Shown: one piece after another, positions 50,976 to 60,751 of the stretch
How positions within the stretch are numbered: position 1 is the stretch's first letter
Layout of the letters: each line of letters starts with the position of its first letter
From: Chryseobacterium lathyri
GTDB lineage: Bacteria; Bacteroidota; Bacteroidia; Flavobacteriales; Weeksellaceae
Reading direction: 5' to 3'
NCBI RefSeq assembly: GCF_003290185.1
Contig: NZ_QNFY01000002.1
Location: 124,001-188,000 of the forward strand
DNA length: 64,000 bases
The notes under the pieces: generated by a model
Told to the model about the DNA's origin: nothing
Seen by the model: the letters and a program-made list of their open reading frames with translations, nothing else
Database searches by the model: none
Made by a program: the position numbers and the translations under genes

Positions 50976-53555
50976 ATGAAAAAGAATATATTATTCCTTT
51001 TAATCATGTGCATCGTTGCTTCCTGTGCTACCAAGACCAAAAAGCCGGAACAGCGATCAAAATTCATGAAAGGATTCAACACATATTACAATACCCTTTT
51101 TAATGCAAAAGATGCGTTAAACAGCGAATTCACGAGCAGAGACAAGGGACACAAGGACAATTTTTATGCGCCTTATATTCCTATTCTTACTATTGAAGAT
51201 CAACCTTTGGGAAGTGATCTGGGCCAATCTGCCGCCTTCGCTGAAAATTCCATGAAAATGGCTGAAGTAAACAGACCTTCTTCTGAAAGAGGAGCTCCGG
51301 GGATGCCACCCGGAATGCCCGATGCACAGGGAAATACAACTCCCGGAATGCCTGATGAGCTCCAGAACAAGGGAGCAACTACGTTAGAAATTGCTGAAGC
51401 AAAGGCTCAGAAAGCCATCAACAAATATTCTGTTATCAGAAACGGTGAAGAAAAGAATAAAAAGATTTTTGACGCTTACATGATTCTTGTACAATCCAGA
51501 ATCTACCAGAACAAGGCTGTACAGGCTCTGGATGCCCTGAACTATGTTTTCACCCACATGAAGGATGATAAAAGGCTTCCTCTGGCAAGAATCTACCAGG
51601 GTGTAGCCTATGCACAGATCAAAGATTATCATAAAGCCAACGAAACTTTTGCCAAACTACAGGGTGAGGATATTAATAAAAGCTATGCTAAACTGCTGAG
51701 CATTTATCATTCTGAGGCTCTTTTGGACGCAGGAAAGCTGGAGGAAGCCGGAGCTGAACTGGACAGGGCTTTTGAGCTGAATTCTGACAGAAAACTGAAA
51801 AGCAGGATAGCCTACCTGAGAGGACAGGTTTCTGAAAACCTGGGACAAAATGATAAAGCCCGTGAAAGCTTTACCCAGGCTTATAAATATGCCAATGATT
51901 TTGAATTTGAAGTAAAATCCCAAATTGCCATTGCTAAAACTTTCAATGGAAAAGGGGATTATAACGGAGCCAAAAATTATCTGGAAGGGATCAGTAAGAA
52001 AGGAACTTACGGCTCCAGAAAGAATGAATTTTACTATGCTTTAGGTTTAATGGCCAACAAAGCCGGAAAGAAAGACGAAGCTCAGGAATTCTTTAAAAAA
52101 TCTCTTTTTGAAAAGGTCTCAGATCCACAGGTAAGAGGTCTTACGTATTATGAAATAGGGAAGAGCTACCTGGAAAAAAATGATTATATCGGCGCCGGAA
52201 CTTATTATGATTCTGCCCTTACGGTAATGACTTACGAGCCTTCTAAGGTCCTTTTAAAAGACCAGTCTGAATATATTAAGAAGATCTCTAAAAACTATTA
52301 TCTGATCAAGAAAAACGACAGTATTCTTTCTTTAGCGAAGATGAATGATGCTCAGAAAACAGATTTTTTCTCGAAGTATATCGCCAAACTGAAAGTTAAG
52401 GAAGAAAAAGAAGAACAGGAGAGAAGACGTGCAGAAAGAAGCAAAGGTTTTGATTCGGGGGATTATAGCGCAAATTCAATTTTTGCCAATAACACCAATT
52501 CTTTTGAAGATTTTGGGGTTACCACCAAAGGTTTTTATTTCAGCAATACAGGAACAATAAGCAAAGGATCATCTTCCTTTAAGCAAATCTGGGGAGACAG
52601 GGCGTTAGCTGATAACTGGCGTTATTCTAAAAAGATGGCGACTATTGAAGATATGAAAAATGAAGCTCTTGGCGTGACTTCGGCACCTAATCCAAGACGT
52701 TTTGAGCCGACTTACTATATTGAGCAGATTCCTACTGATCAGGAAAAACTGAGCCAGTTAAAGAAAGACAGAGACACCGCTTCATTAGGTTTGGGCGTCA
52801 TGTATCAGAATTATTTTACGAATACCCCTTTGGCAACAAAGACATTATATGATCTCGTAGATGTAAAACCTGAGGAAAAAGTAATGCTTCAGGCTCTTTA
52901 TGAAATCTTTGCAATGAATTACCAAAAGAATCCTCAGGTCTCTGAAAGAGCAAAACAGATTCTTTTGACCGATTATCCTTATACTTCTTATGCTGAATTT
53001 GCAAGAAACCCTAAGAATAATTCATTTGTGAAATCATCAGCAGATGTTGAAAATGAATACAAAAAGGCTTACGCTCTTTATGAAGCTGAAAAGTTCGGGG
53101 AAAGCCGTGACATCATAGATCAGACGATACAGAAGTATCCCAAAGATGCCCTTGTTCCGAAATTCCACCTATTGAATGCATTCAACACCGGGAAAATGAG
53201 CGGAAAAGAGGTAATGATTCTGCAGCTTGAACAGATCGCACTGAACTATTCTAAAACTCCAGAAGGCATAAAAGCGAAAGAAATGCTAAATTATCTGAAA
53301 AGTGAGCTTTCTTTCCAGGCAACGGATAATAAAGGAAATTCCCTTCCACAGCAGCCACAAATGCCGGCACAACCTGTACAGAATATGAATAATGGTATTC
53401 CTCAGAATCCAGCCGGAAATGATAAAAACAGCCAGCTTCAGCAGGTTGTACAGGACGCAGATACAGAGCCCAAAAAGCCTAAACAGAAACTGAAAAAGGA
53501 TAGAGATAAGGATAAAGAAAAAAATCCTGATGGTATTCCGGAAATGCCCAAATAA
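50976..53555 (+). CDS. SprE/PorW-like tetratricopeptide lipoprotein
   Basis: An 859-residue protein with a lipoprotein signal (lipobox VASC, Cys17) and many TPR-like repeats. Its early segment KFMKGFNTYYNTLFNAKDALN matches the start of gliding-motility and type IX secretion protein SprE/PorW. The C-terminus is a disordered Gln/Pro/Asn-rich and then Lys-rich tail. It is expected to be anchored at the outer membrane and to support the T9SS, by family comparison. A Pro/Met-rich insertion (GAPGMPPGMPDAQGN) is unusual. Confidence 0.75.
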   Translation: MKKNILFLLIMCIVASCATKTKKPEQRSKFMKGFNTYYNTLFNAKDALNSEFTSRDKGHKDNFYAPYIPILTIEDQPLGSDLGQSAAFAENSMKMAEVNRPSSERGAPGMPPGMPDAQGNTTPGMPDELQNKGATTLEIAEAKAQKAINKYSVIRNGEEKNKKIFDAYMILVQSRIYQNKAVQALDALNYVFTHMKDDKRLPLARIYQGVAYAQIKDYHKANETFAKLQGEDINKSYAKLLSIYHSEALLDAGKLEEAGAELDRAFELNSDRKLKSRIAYLRGQVSENLGQNDKARESFTQAYKYANDFEFEVKSQIAIAKTFNGKGDYNGAKNYLEGISKKGTYGSRKNEFYYALGLMANKAGKKDEAQEFFKKSLFEKVSDPQVRGLTYYEIGKSYLEKNDYIGAGTYYDSALTVMTYEPSKVLLKDQSEYIKKISKNYYLIKKNDSILSLAKMNDAQKTDFFSKYIAKLKVKEEKEEQERRRAERSKGFDSGDYSANSIFANNTNSFEDFGVTTKGFYFSNTGTISKGSSSFKQIWGDRALADNWRYSKKMATIEDMKNEALGVTSAPNPRRFEPTYYIEQIPTDQEKLSQLKKDRDTASLGLGVMYQNYFTNTPLATKTLYDLVDVKPEEKVMLQALYEIFAMNYQKNPQVSERAKQILLTDYPYTSYAEFARNPKNNSFVKSSADVENEYKKAYALYEAEKFGESRDIIDQTIQKYPKDALVPKFHLLNAFNTGKMSGKEVMILQLEQIALNYSKTPEGIKAKEMLNYLKSELSFQATDNKGNSLPQQPQMPAQPVQNMNNGIPQNPAGNDKNSQLQQVVQDADTEPKKPKQKLKKDRDKDKEKNPDGIPEMPK

Positions 53556-53560
53556 AAAAA

Positions 53561-53588
53561 AGCGAAGATTTACTCTTCGCTTTTTTTT
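53561..53588. terminator. Bidirectional terminator
   Basis: AGCGAAGA (53561-53568) pairs with TCTTCGCT (53574-53581) around TTTAC, with A tract before and T tract after. It separates the SprE-like and tsaB genes, which converge. Confidence 0.9.
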
Positions 53589-53612
53589 ATGTAACTGCTT
53601 ATTTTTTTATAG

Positions 53613-54299
53613 TCATACAGAATCTGAAGATTTCTTTTTCTTCACCCCATGGAAATCTTTGAGATAGAACGGTTCAAAGTAGGCAATATCTTCAAACTCT
53701 TTTTTATCTATCATTTCTATGGTCTTTCTGATCAGGTATTGTGCAGAAGGGTAGATATCATTCCTAAATTCTGCATCCGGAAGATTCAGAATTTCTTCGG
53801 CCTTCTTAGCGCCGTCGCCTACAAAAATCACCTTTTTATCTTTAAATTCCCCGAAAGAGGTTTCATCTAAAATTTTGGCTTCGGTCGGTGAAAGTTCTTT
53901 TCCTGTTTTGCCGTCATAAGCAGCCGTATAAACCTCCATTCTCCTCGCATCGACTAATGGCACTATATAATCGTAGTTTTTGCCTAAAAAAGGCTCTATC
54001 ATGCTTTCTAGAGAATTTACTGCGATTAAGGGAACCTTCAGTCCATAGCAAAAACCTTTTGCAGAGGCAGCCCCAATCCTTAATCCGGTGTAGGAACCAG
54101 GCCCTTTACCTAATGAAACAGCCTCTATATCTTTCATGGTAAGCCCTGCTCCTTCAAGCGCCCACTCCACAAAGGTATGTAGGCTTTCAGATTGTTTATA
54201 GTTTTCAGAAACTTCTTCGCACAGGCAAAGGAGATTTTCATCGTCTGAAATAGCTACCGAACAGTTTTTGGAAGAGGTTTCGAGGTATAATACTTTCAT
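53613..54299 (-). CDS. tsaB: tRNA threonylcarbamoyladenosine biosynthesis protein TsaB
   Basis: TsaB dimerises with TsaD to make t6A37 in ANN-decoding tRNAs. The 228-residue protein has the ASKHA-like motif LYLETSSKNCSVAISDDE, GKGPGSYTGLRIGAASAKGF and LVDARRMEVYTAAY, all family hallmarks. Its Lys-rich tail is slightly long. It is monocistronic or leads no clear operon. Confidence 0.95.
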   Translation of the reverse strand: MKVLYLETSSKNCSVAISDDENLLCLCEEVSENYKQSESLHTFVEWALEGAGLTMKDIEAVSLGKGPGSYTGLRIGAASAKGFCYGLKVPLIAVNSLESMIEPFLGKNYDYIVPLVDARRMEVYTAAYDGKTGKELSPTEAKILDETSFGEFKDKKVIFVGDGAKKAEEILNLPDAEFRNDIYPSAQYLIRKTIEMIDKKEFEDIAYFEPFYLKDFHGVKKKKSSDSV

Positions 54300-54445
54300 T
54301 TTCTTAATTTAAAAATTGCAGAAAGCGAAATTGCTTTAATTTATGCAAATTTATGGCTTTATTTCTATCTATGCCAGCTCCATAGTTTTTACCCATTTCA
54401 AAAAGCCAGTGAAAACAGCAGAATAAAAAGTGATGTTTTTTCACC

Positions 54446-55195
54446 TTATTTTCTGTAAATCGTTCTCGGCTCGCTCTGTGCACTAGGATAAATGGTCATA
54501 TCCGAAACCATCACATGTTTTGGAGCATTAATGCAGTAAGCAATAGCATCAGCAATATCTTCCGCCTTTAAAGCTTCATATCCTGCATATACAGTAGAAG
54601 CTCTTTCACTGTCTCCTTTAAACCTTACGAGAGAGAAGTCTGTTTCCACAGCACCTGGCTGGATATTGGTCACTTTGATCCCGAATTCAGTAAGTTCCAG
54701 ACGCATTCCTTCAGAAATCACATCAACTGCTTTTTTAGTTGCACAGTAAACAGTTCCGTTGGCATAAGTCTGTCTTGCCGCCACTGAACTAACGTTTACA
54801 ATATGCCCTGAATTACGGTCTTTCATGGAAGGGATGATCATTTTGGAAACATATAAAAGCCCTTTTACATTCCCATCGATCATAGAATCCCAATCATCTG
54901 TCTTTCCGGCAGAAAGAGGATCTAAACCGTGTGCATTTCCTGCATTATTAATAAGAACATCAATAGCTTTCCATTCTTCAGGCAGTGAACTTATTGCTTT
55001 TTCAACTTCTTCAAGATTCCTTACATCAAAACTTAAACTAAATATTTCGGTAAATTGAGAAAGCTCAGTCTTTAAAGATTCCAAAACTTCATTTCTTCTT
55101 CCACAGATAATAATTCTGTTTCCCTGTCTGGCCAAAAGCTCTGCAGTAGATTTTCCTATTCCGGAAGTAGCTCCGGTGATGAGTATTGTTTTCAT
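54446..55195 (-). CDS. Short-chain dehydrogenase/reductase
   Basis: A 249-residue classical SDR. The NAD(P) motif ITGATSGIGKSTAELLARQG, NNAG, and the catalytic Ser in VNVSSVAAR with Tyr-x-x-x-Lys as VYCATKKAV are intact. Close to serine/3-hydroxy acid dehydrogenases (YdfG-type) by layout. The substrate is not certain. It is 48 bp from the yraN gene on the same strand. Confidence 0.92.
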   Translation of the reverse strand: MKTILITGATSGIGKSTAELLARQGNRIIICGRRNEVLESLKTELSQFTEIFSLSFDVRNLEEVEKAISSLPEEWKAIDVLINNAGNAHGLDPLSAGKTDDWDSMIDGNVKGLLYVSKMIIPSMKDRNSGHIVNVSSVAARQTYANGTVYCATKKAVDVISEGMRLELTEFGIKVTNIQPGAVETDFSLVRFKGDSERASTVYAGYEALKAEDIADAIAYCINAPKHVMVSDMTIYPSAQSEPRTIYRK

Positions 55196-55243
55196 TGTAT
55201 TGTAAAATGTATAGTTGTATAGTGTGCAAAGTATTTAGTGACT

Positions 55244-55615
55244 TTAATTTGCATCTAATGCTTCAAAAGCACTTTCAATATGTTCTATATCTAAATTTCC
55301 TTTTCCGTCGGCAAGAACAGAAATAATATCAAATCTTACTTCACTGCTTTTGTTAAATTCTTCAAGATAATGATTGGCCGCAATAACTATGGATCTGATT
55401 TTTGTTTTGGTTACCGCCTCCTGAGGCAGCATAAAGGCATCTGTGGAACGTGCTTTTACTTCTACGATGATAATTAAACCTTCTTTTTCAGCAATAATAT
55501 CGATTTCAGCTTTCTGAAACCGGAAATTTCTGGTAACAATCTTATAGCCGTTCTTCTGCAGATATTCTGCTGCAAGGTCTTCCGCTATTTTACCAAAATC
55601 ATTATGTGTTGCCAT
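55244..55615 (-). CDS. YraN family putative endonuclease
   Basis: A 123-residue protein of the UPF0102/YraN family. The PD-(D/E)XK-like core is visible as AEIDIIAEKEGLIIIVEVKAR, with Asp, Glu and Lys metal and catalytic positions. Function is unknown but probably nucleic acid processing. It overlaps the next gene by 1 bp. Confidence 0.9.
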   Translation of the reverse strand: MATHNDFGKIAEDLAAEYLQKNGYKIVTRNFRFQKAEIDIIAEKEGLIIIVEVKARSTDAFMLPQEAVTKTKIRSIVIAANHYLEEFNKSSEVRFDIISVLADGKGNLDIEHIESAFEALDAN

Positions 55616-56040
55616 TATTTAAAAGATAATTTATGGTGTGTTGATATCCACACTTCTCTGTTTTTGCAGTCCCAGTAAAATCGTTTTGAAAACAAATCAA
55701 ACTCACTTTTTTCTGAGGGTTTGAACAGGGTATCATTCAATTTATAAAAATCAATATTTTCAAGCTTATCAAGTGTAAAACCCATTCTGTTCTTGAGTTT
55801 AAATGTTTTAAAATCGGGTTTAGAAGCATAGTTCCTTCTTTCCCAAATCTTTCCTCTCTGATCATACTGAGAAAGGGTGTACTCAGCATTACAGGGACAT
55901 TTCTCTTTATATTCAAACTTTAGTCCTTTGTAAAAGAATAGAAAATAAGAGACTACACTAACTAAAAACAGAATATAAAGCATGCTTTTCACCAGATCCG
56001 GAGTGATTTTTATGGGCTCAAAATTTTCAATAAGCTTCAT
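55615..56040 (-). CDS. Hypothetical membrane-anchored protein
   Basis: A 141-residue protein with one membrane helix (about 18-38, SMLYILFLVSVVSYFLFFYKGL) near the N-terminus, then a soluble domain with CPCNAEYTLSQYDQRGKIW and further basic residues. No family recognised. It lies between the LD-carboxypeptidase and yraN genes on the same strand. Confidence 0.55.
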   Translation of the reverse strand: MKLIENFEPIKITPDLVKSMLYILFLVSVVSYFLFFYKGLKFEYKEKCPCNAEYTLSQYDQRGKIWERRNYASKPDFKTFKLKNRMGFTLDKLENIDFYKLNDTLFKPSEKSEFDLFSKRFYWDCKNREVWISTHHKLSFK

Positions 56041-56057
56041 CCGGAATCATCTTTTTT

Positions 56058-56987
56058 CTAAAACTCAATCTTAACCTTATCTCCGACCTTCATATTAACT
56101 TTCCCTCCAATGATTAAAGGTCTGTTATCTTTAATATGTCCATTCGGAAATCCAAAAACAGTTGGGAATTTATATTTTGAAATTCTGTCAGAAATTAGCT
56201 TGTAGGCAAATTCATCGAAGCTTTCTTCATAGCTTTTATTCTCTTTTTCATCACCCATATTGGTCATCCCACCAACGATCAATCCTTTTATTTTATTGAA
56301 AACTCCGGCTAATTCCAGGGTCATGATCATTCTATCCAAAGCGTAAAAATTTTCCCCTATATCTTCAATGAATAAAATTTTATCCCTGAAGTCAAAAGAA
56401 TATTTGGTTCCTAAAAGCGCATAGATCAAAGCTAAATTACCTCCGACCAGCTCTCCTTCAATATTCCCTGCTTTATTAAACTTATGAGATTTTAAAGCAT
56501 ATTCAGGCCTTTTTCCTTTCAAAATATTAAAAACCAGATCATAGCTTTCATCTGTAACTCCAAAGCTGGAGGTTTTAATGGTTTGTCCATGAATAGATGC
56601 AAAACCTTTTTTCAATAAATAGCTTTGAATAACAGTATTATCGGAATAACCGATATACCATTTCGGATTATTTATAAAGTTTTTCAACTTTAAGTGCTGA
56701 ATCAGATGCTGGCAGCCATAACCTCCTCGAGAGGCCCAGATTGCTGAAATATCCTGATCATTTAAAGCCCAGTTGATGTCTTTAATTCTTTCCTGTTCTG
56801 TACCGGCGTAATTATAGCCGTTTGAATATTTAGTATAAAGGTGCTCACCCAGAACGGGTTCAAAACCTTTGTTTTTAATCATTTCTATTCCCTTTTCAAG
56901 CTGAGAAACATCTACAGCTCCGGCAGGGGAAATAACAGCTATTTTAGACCCTTTTTTAAGGGCCTTGGGAAATATTATTTTTTTCAT
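56058..56987 (-). CDS. LD-carboxypeptidase (S66, MccF/LdcA-like)
   Basis: A 309-residue serine peptidase of family S66. It cleaves the L,D bond before the terminal D-Ala of cell-wall peptides, or acts on microcin-like adducts. WASRGGYGCQHLI, YIGYSDNTVIQSY (nucleophile Ser) and FGFPNGHIKDNRPL (catalytic His) are visible; the catalytic Glu is in FIEDIGENFYALDRM. It overlaps the LysE gene by 4 bp. Confidence 0.92.
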   Translation of the reverse strand: MKKIIFPKALKKGSKIAVISPAGAVDVSQLEKGIEMIKNKGFEPVLGEHLYTKYSNGYNYAGTEQERIKDINWALNDQDISAIWASRGGYGCQHLIQHLKLKNFINNPKWYIGYSDNTVIQSYLLKKGFASIHGQTIKTSSFGVTDESYDLVFNILKGKRPEYALKSHKFNKAGNIEGELVGGNLALIYALLGTKYSFDFRDKILFIEDIGENFYALDRMIMTLELAGVFNKIKGLIVGGMTNMGDEKENKSYEESFDEFAYKLISDRISKYKFPTVFGFPNGHIKDNRPLIIGGKVNMKVGDKVKIEF

Positions 56988-57670
56988 TCTGTTTTTTGAT
57001 ACTTGATTTCTTTTTTCTCAGCTTCTTCTAAACGCCTGTCGAACTGATTAAATTTCTTAAAGCTCTGCAGAAAGATGAAGAAACTGAAAACAATAAGAAT
57101 CCCACCAACGATTCTTCTGATCTGGTTGGCAAGCTTCTGGGTAAGTTTATCGTGAAATTGTTTTGCTAAGAATATTTTGGCCAGGTCGATACACAAATAG
57201 GTACCAATAACGATACTCACATACAGTATAAAACTGCTGGTATCAGGGTACTGGTTTCTTACAGAGATTACTGTAACCAGCCAGAAAAGAATAACCCCCA
57301 CATTTAAAAGATTGAAGAAAAAACCATTGAAAAACGTTTTAAAATAGTTCTGGCCAATGATTTTTTCTTCACCGGGCATATGCATTTTGGTCCTGGTGAC
57401 CATCATGACAATCCCATATACAAAAATAAGTATGGAAGTGATCCTGTAAAATCCGGGATGCTTATCTATTAATGTGACAATATCCGCACTTGCATAATAT
57501 GCAGCAACAATGCATAATAAATCTGCCGTAATGACTCCGAGATCCAGTGCCAGAGCATGTCTTGGCCCTCTGGTGAAGCTGGTCTCAATTAAAAGGAAAA
57601 AAATAGGTCCTATAAAAACCAGGCTCAGCATAAATCCTAAGACAATAGCAGATAGTACAAGTTCAAACAT
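56984..57670 (-). CDS. LysE family transporter
   Basis: A 228-residue membrane protein with about six helices and a long basic-acidic cytoplasmic tail (residues 205-228). The LysE/RhtB hallmark FIGPIFFLLIETSFTRGPRHALALDLGV near the N-terminus is clear. The family exports amino acids; the substrate is unknown. It overlaps the LD-carboxypeptidase gene by 4 bp. Confidence 0.9.
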   Translation of the reverse strand: MFELVLSAIVLGFMLSLVFIGPIFFLLIETSFTRGPRHALALDLGVITADLLCIVAAYYASADIVTLIDKHPGFYRITSILIFVYGIVMMVTRTKMHMPGEEKIIGQNYFKTFFNGFFFNLLNVGVILFWLVTVISVRNQYPDTSSFILYVSIVIGTYLCIDLAKIFLAKQFHDKLTQKLANQIRRIVGGILIVFSFFIFLQSFKKFNQFDRRLEEAEKKEIKYQKTE

Positions 57671-57734
57671 TCAATAGTATTTTAAATGAAAAAAATTTCA
57701 TCCCATTAATACAAAGTTAGACTTTATGATTTAA

Positions 57735-59888
57735 TTAATCAACAATCTTAAAGTCTAACTGTTTTTGAATAAGGTTGGCTTTTACCACTTTGATCTGAAC
57801 CTGATCTCCTAACTGATATTTTTTACCGGTCCTGTTGCCATACACTGCATGGGTCTTTGCGTCATAAGAATATGAATCATCTACCAGATCCCTTAATTTG
57901 ATTAATCCTTCAGCTCCGTTTTCAGGAATTTCAACCCAGAAACCGAATTCTGCAACACCTGAAATAACTCCTGTAAATGTTTCTCCAAGATGTTTTTCCA
58001 TAAACTTCACCTGCATGAACTTGATGGAATCTCTTTCTGCGTCGGCAGCCAGTCTTTCCATAGAACTGCAGTGTTTTGCTTTGTCTTCCAGCTCCTGCTT
58101 GCTTGGAGATTTTCCTCCGTCAAGATAGTGCTGTAAAAGGCGGTGGGCAAGAAGGTCTGGATAACGTCGGATAGGAGAGGTAAAGTGGCTGTAGTATTCG
58201 AAACCTAGACCGTAATGGCCGATAGGCTCTGTAGAGTATACCGCTTTGCTCATACTTCTCATGGCCAACGTTTCGATCATATTTTCTTCTCCTTTTCCTT
58301 TGACATCGGAAAGAAGCTTGTTTAAAGATTCTGCAACTTTCTTGGTATTGTCAAGATTCATTTTGTACCCGAATGTAGAAACAAAATCTCTCAATGCTTC
58401 CAGTTTTGCAGGATTCGGATCATCGTGGACCCTGTAAATAAAGGTATTGTTTGTTACTCCACCTTTACTGTTCAATGATACAAATTCAGATACTTTTTTA
58501 TTGGCTAAAAGCATGAATTCTTCGATCAGGTGATTGGAATCTTTACTTATTTTAAAGTATACCCCGATAGGCGAGTTGTTTTCATCCAGATTGAATCTTA
58601 CTTCACTTCTGTCAAATGTAATAGCTCCGTTTCTTACACGTTCGTCACGCATGATTTTGGCTAACCTGTCAAGGGTATTGATTTCCTCTGCAAGGTCTCC
58701 CTGGCCTGTTTCTATACGTTCCTGAGCTTCTTCGTAAGTAAATCTTCTATCTGAATGAATCACTGTTCTTCCAAACCATTGTTTCTTGATCTCAGCTTTA
58801 TCATTCAACTCGAAAACTGCAGAGAATGTATATTTATCTTCATTAGGACGAAGTGAACATACATCGTTACTCAAAACTTCGGGAAGCATTGGAACCACAC
58901 GGTCTACAAGGTATACCGAAGTTGCCCTTTTGTAAGCCTCATCATCCAGGATAGTTCCCGGAACTACATAATGTGAAACGTCTGCAATATGCACACCGAT
59001 CTCCCAGTTTCCGTTTTCCAATTTTCTTATTGAAAGCGCATCATCAAAGTCTTTTGCATCCTTAGGGTCAATGGTGAAGGTACAGATATCACGCATATCC
59101 CAACGCTTTGCAGCTTCTTCATCGGTAATCCTTCTGTCAATTTTATCCGCATCGAGCTCAACTTCCTGTGGAAAATCGTAAGGAAGGCCATATTCCGCAA
59201 GAATAGAGTGGATCTCAGTTTCATGCTCACCCGGAGCTCCCAATACCTGGATGATTTCTCCTTCAGGGTTCTTATCACCAGGCTTCCATTCTATCATTTT
59301 TACCACAACTTTATCGCCATTTTCAGCACCTCCAAATTTGGTTCTTGGAATAAAGATATCTGTGTGGATGGATTTTTTATCACAAACCACAAATCCAAAA
59401 TCTTTATAGGCAACTACCTGGAATGTTCCTACAAATTCAGTTCTTGCTCTTTCCAGAACTTCCAGTACGGAACCTTCCAGTTTTTTTCCTTTGAAATGAT
59501 AAGTCACGATCAGGACTTTATCGCCCTGTAATGCATCTTTCACATTTTTGGAATGGATAAAGATATCATCTTCCACACCTTCTACATTAACATAGGCATT
59601 TCCGGATTGGTTAAAATCAATAACTCCTGTCAAAGTTCCTGCAATCTTCAGATTAACGATATATTTTCCTTTTTCTACTTCTTTGATCTTTTCAGAGCCC
59701 TGAAGTTTGTGAAGGGCCTGGATCACCAGCTCTCTCTGGCGGGGATTTTTATACTCTATTCCGTCTGCAATCTGCTTATAATTATAGATCTTCGATGAAT
59801 TGGTATTCATGAAACGCAGGATCAGTCTTCCGATCTCTATGAGTTTCTGTTCGTTTTTATGGCTTATATATTTACCTTTTCTTGGCAT
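57735..59888 (-). CDS. rnr: Ribonuclease R
   Basis: RNase R is a 3'-to-5' exoribonuclease that degrades structured RNA. The 717-residue protein has two N-terminal cold-shock-like domains, the RNB catalytic domain with DPKDAKDFDDALSIRKLENGNWEIGVHIADVSHYV, and a C-terminal S1 domain (TGVISGVAEFGFWVEI). The HTH-like N-terminus (YNYKQIADGIEYKNPRQRELV) is typical. Length and all motifs are normal. Confidence 0.96.
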   Translation of the reverse strand: MPRKGKYISHKNEQKLIEIGRLILRFMNTNSSKIYNYKQIADGIEYKNPRQRELVIQALHKLQGSEKIKEVEKGKYIVNLKIAGTLTGVIDFNQSGNAYVNVEGVEDDIFIHSKNVKDALQGDKVLIVTYHFKGKKLEGSVLEVLERARTEFVGTFQVVAYKDFGFVVCDKKSIHTDIFIPRTKFGGAENGDKVVVKMIEWKPGDKNPEGEIIQVLGAPGEHETEIHSILAEYGLPYDFPQEVELDADKIDRRITDEEAAKRWDMRDICTFTIDPKDAKDFDDALSIRKLENGNWEIGVHIADVSHYVVPGTILDDEAYKRATSVYLVDRVVPMLPEVLSNDVCSLRPNEDKYTFSAVFELNDKAEIKKQWFGRTVIHSDRRFTYEEAQERIETGQGDLAEEINTLDRLAKIMRDERVRNGAITFDRSEVRFNLDENNSPIGVYFKISKDSNHLIEEFMLLANKKVSEFVSLNSKGGVTNNTFIYRVHDDPNPAKLEALRDFVSTFGYKMNLDNTKKVAESLNKLLSDVKGKGEENMIETLAMRSMSKAVYSTEPIGHYGLGFEYYSHFTSPIRRYPDLLAHRLLQHYLDGGKSPSKQELEDKAKHCSSMERLAADAERDSIKFMQVKFMEKHLGETFTGVISGVAEFGFWVEIPENGAEGLIKLRDLVDDSYSYDAKTHAVYGNRTGKKYQLGDQVQIKVVKANLIQKQLDFKIVD

Positions 59889-60316
59889 TTTTAATGTTAT
59901 TTAATTGTTATTATTGTAATAATCCGTTTTTGAAATCTCTGAACTGCAGAGTTTTTAAATTCAAAATAAATAAGATCACGAATTAAAACTTTCTATTTAT
60001 TATTTTTTCCTCCATATTAAGAGACATTTCAATAAAATCACTTTCAGGAATTATTACCTCTTTATGGATACTGTTTTTATATTTTCTTATTAATTCAACA
60101 GCATCAATTTTCTTTCCAATTTATTTACAATGGAACTTAGTCTGTTAAAATTACTACAAATATGGAGAAGAGGGGAGAAAAACCTGTGAATAAATATCTT
60201 TTAGGTATCAGGTTTGGGATGGAAATAATAGACTGGTAATTTCTATTAACTGCTGCAAAGATACAAAATAAAAAATAAATAAGGCCTGCAATTTGATTTA
60301 CAGGCCTTTATATATT
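59889..60316. other. Noncoding region (428 bp) with a possible gene remnant
   Basis: It lies upstream of rnr and downstream of rpiB. A minus-strand stretch at 59983-60164 looks weakly coding but is interrupted by a frame change. No promoter with the -7 consensus is seen for rnr. The rest shows nothing clear. Confidence 0.5.
59983..60164 (-). pseudogene. Possible frameshifted small-gene remnant
   Basis: On the minus strand one frame reads RLSSIVNKLERK up to about 60105, and the adjacent frame continues as KIDAVELIRKYKNS then EVIIPESDFIEMSLNMEEK to a TAA at 59983-59985. The join falls in an A-rich stretch, as a frameshift would. No start codon is present. A chance open stretch in AT-rich DNA is equally possible. 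Confidence 0.2.
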
Positions 60317-60751
60317 TTAGCAAACAGCAATTTTATCTACTCTGTTCTGGTGTCTTCCTCCTTCAAATTCTGTAGAAAGAAATTTTTCAGCAATTTCTAT
60401 GGCTAATTCTTTAGAGATAAACCTTGCCGGTATTGAGATCATATTGGCATCATTATGCTGTCTTGCCAGCACTGCAATCTCCGGCATCCAGCAAAGTGCG
60501 CATCTGATCTTCTGGTGTTTGTTCGCTGTGATCTGAACTCCGTTTCCGCTTCCGCAGATCAATATTCCCAATTCGTTCTCACCATTTTCCACAGATGTTG
60601 CGGCAGGGTGAACAAAGTCCGGATAATCCACACTGTCTGTGGAAAACGTGCCAAAATCCTGAACATCAAATTGTTCTGAAAGATAGTTCTTAACAATCTC
60701 CTTGTATTCATAGCCTGCATGGTCTGCAGCAATAGCTATTTTTCTTTTCAT
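60317..60751 (-). CDS. rpiB: Ribose 5-phosphate isomerase B
   Basis: RpiB interconverts ribose-5-phosphate and ribulose-5-phosphate in the pentose phosphate pathway. The 144-residue protein has the family motifs AADHAGYEYKEIV and GILICGSGNGVQITANK with the catalytic Cys in ICGSG. The C-terminal RHQNRVDKIAV is typical. It is monocistronic. Confidence 0.95.
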   Translation of the reverse strand: MKRKIAIAADHAGYEYKEIVKNYLSEQFDVQDFGTFSTDSVDYPDFVHPAATSVENGENELGILICGSGNGVQITANKHQKIRCALCWMPEIAVLARQHNDANMISIPARFISKELAIEIAEKFLSTEFEGGRHQNRVDKIAVC

